Below are positions 6,004 to 6,316 of a stretch of 6,316 nucleotides of DNA, in pieces; positions within the stretch are counted from its first letter, which is position 1, and every line of letters begins with the position of its first letter. Location: the NCBI GenBank assembly GCA_007129145.1, contig SKWC01000407.1, forward strand, positions 1 to 6,316, read 5' to 3'. The notes beneath the pieces were generated by a model. It saw only the letters and a list, made by a program, of their open reading frames with translations. It was not told the DNA's origin and did no database searches. Origin of the DNA: Rubritepida sp. (GTDB taxonomy: Bacteria; Pseudomonadota; Alphaproteobacteria; Acetobacterales; Acetobacteraceae). Both the position numbers and the translations under genes were made by a program.

Positions 6004-6173
6004 CGCATCTCGAAATCGGCCTTGCCTGCCCCGCAATCGGGGCAGGACCAATCCTCGGGCACATCGGCCCAGCGCGTGCCGGGCGCGAGGCCCTCATCAG
6101 GCGCACCGGCGGCCTCGTCATAGACGAAGCCGCACAGCACGCATTCCCAGACGACGAAGACGGCGTCGCTCAA
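5991..6173 (-). CDS. Rubredoxin, TTG start
   Basis: The 60-residue protein is a classical rubredoxin, a small electron carrier with one iron bound by four cysteines. Both pairs are present: C-V-L-C in WECVLCGFVYDEA and C-P-D-C in WSCPDCGAGKADFE. The spacing is normal, with the conserved APGTRWADVPEDW between them. Rubredoxins pass electrons to alkane hydroxylases, oxygen-stress enzymes and some other oxidases. The start is taken as TTG at 6173, which overlaps the stop of the upstream Bug-type gene and has GAGG about five bases upstream. The protein then begins MSDAVFVVWEC, the usual distance from the first cysteine. An ATG at 6212 is in frame but would add 13 residues lying wholly within the Bug coding sequence. 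The two minus-strand genes are thus translationally coupled. Confidence 0.9.
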   Translation of the reverse strand: MSDAVFVVWECVLCGFVYDEAAGAPDEGLAPGTRWADVPEDWSCPDCGAGKADFEMRPRG

Positions 6174-6316
6174 TCGAGCCTCACATTGTTGTCGCGCACC
6201 GCGCTGCCCCATTTCTGCAATTCGCTGCGGATGAAATCACCGAATTCGGCCGGCGTGCTGGTCAGCACCTGGGCGCCCAGTTGGCCCATACGGGCCGCGA
6301 TCTCGGGCTCGGCCAT
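6170..6316 (-). CDS. Bug/TctC-type tripartite tricarboxylate receptor, C-terminal fragment
   Basis: Only the last 48 codons are in the window; the 5' part lies beyond the right edge. The segment MAEPEIAARMGQLGAQVLTS, then TPAEFGDFIRSELQKWG and a short tail ending VRLD, is characteristic of the C-terminus of Bug-family periplasmic receptors of tripartite tricarboxylate transporters (family pattern: L-x-x-P-E-x-x-x-x-x-x-x-x-G-A-x-x-x-x-x-x-P-x-E-F-x-x-F-I-x-x-E-x-x-x-W). These bind carboxylates and related compounds outside the inner membrane. The methionine at the edge is internal; the signal peptide and ligand site are not visible. The stop overlaps the TTG start of the rubredoxin gene. Its neighbours suggest it captures the substrate of the MmgE/PrpD-monooxygenase pathway, but many Bug genes are orphans and this is inference. 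Confidence 0.85.
   Translation of the reverse strand: MAEPEIAARMGQLGAQVLTSTPAEFGDFIRSELQKWGSAVRDNNVRLD

Overview
The window is very GC-rich, tightly packed proteobacterial DNA. Gene content fits an aerobic alphaproteobacterium of the Acetobacteraceae/Roseomonas type: a Bug/TctC solute receptor, an MmgE/PrpD protein, a CitE-like lyase and a flavin monooxygenase. The taxonomic placement is inferred from gene types and composition, not from a marker gene. No RNA genes, insertion sequences or CRISPR arrays are seen.

Layout, left to right. (1) Positions 1-170, minus strand: the first 56 codons of an HpaB/AbfD-family protein (4-hydroxyphenylacetate 3-hydroxylase / 4-hydroxybutyryl-CoA dehydratase superfamily). 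It is divergent from (2) a two-gene plus-strand operon, a TetR repressor (229-801) and an ISOC1-like isochorismatase-fold hydrolase (798-1337), joined by an ATGA overlap. A perfect 15-bp palindrome (202-216) lies in the divergent promoter and is the likely TetR operator. (3) A GntR/HutC-type regulator with a UTRA ligand domain (1381-2133), probably expressed from its own promoter and possibly as a leaderless mRNA. (4) Convergent to it, a minus-strand CitE/HpcH-family lyase (2141-3031). (5) Divergent from citE, a plus-strand pair: an MmgE/PrpD-family protein (3150-4562) and an NtaA/SnaA/DszA-type FMNH2-dependent monooxygenase (4575-5954). (6) Convergent from the right, minus strand: the C-terminus of a Bug-type tripartite tricarboxylate receptor (6170-6316) whose stop overlaps a TTG start for a rubredoxin (5991-6173).

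The genes from 1338 to the right end look like an uncharacterised catabolic cluster for an organic acid or amino-polycarboxylate: capture (Bug receptor), oxidation (NtaA-like monooxygenase), dehydration or epimerisation (MmgE/PrpD) and C-C cleavage (CitE-like), under a GntR sensor. The sequence supports a regulatory link: the 14-mer TCCGGACRTTTGGC occurs just upstream of the gntR gene and again in the divergent citE/mmgE intergenic region. The substrate cannot be read from the sequence. The left block (HpaB/AbfD-like, TetR, hydrolase) looks like a separate regulatory unit.
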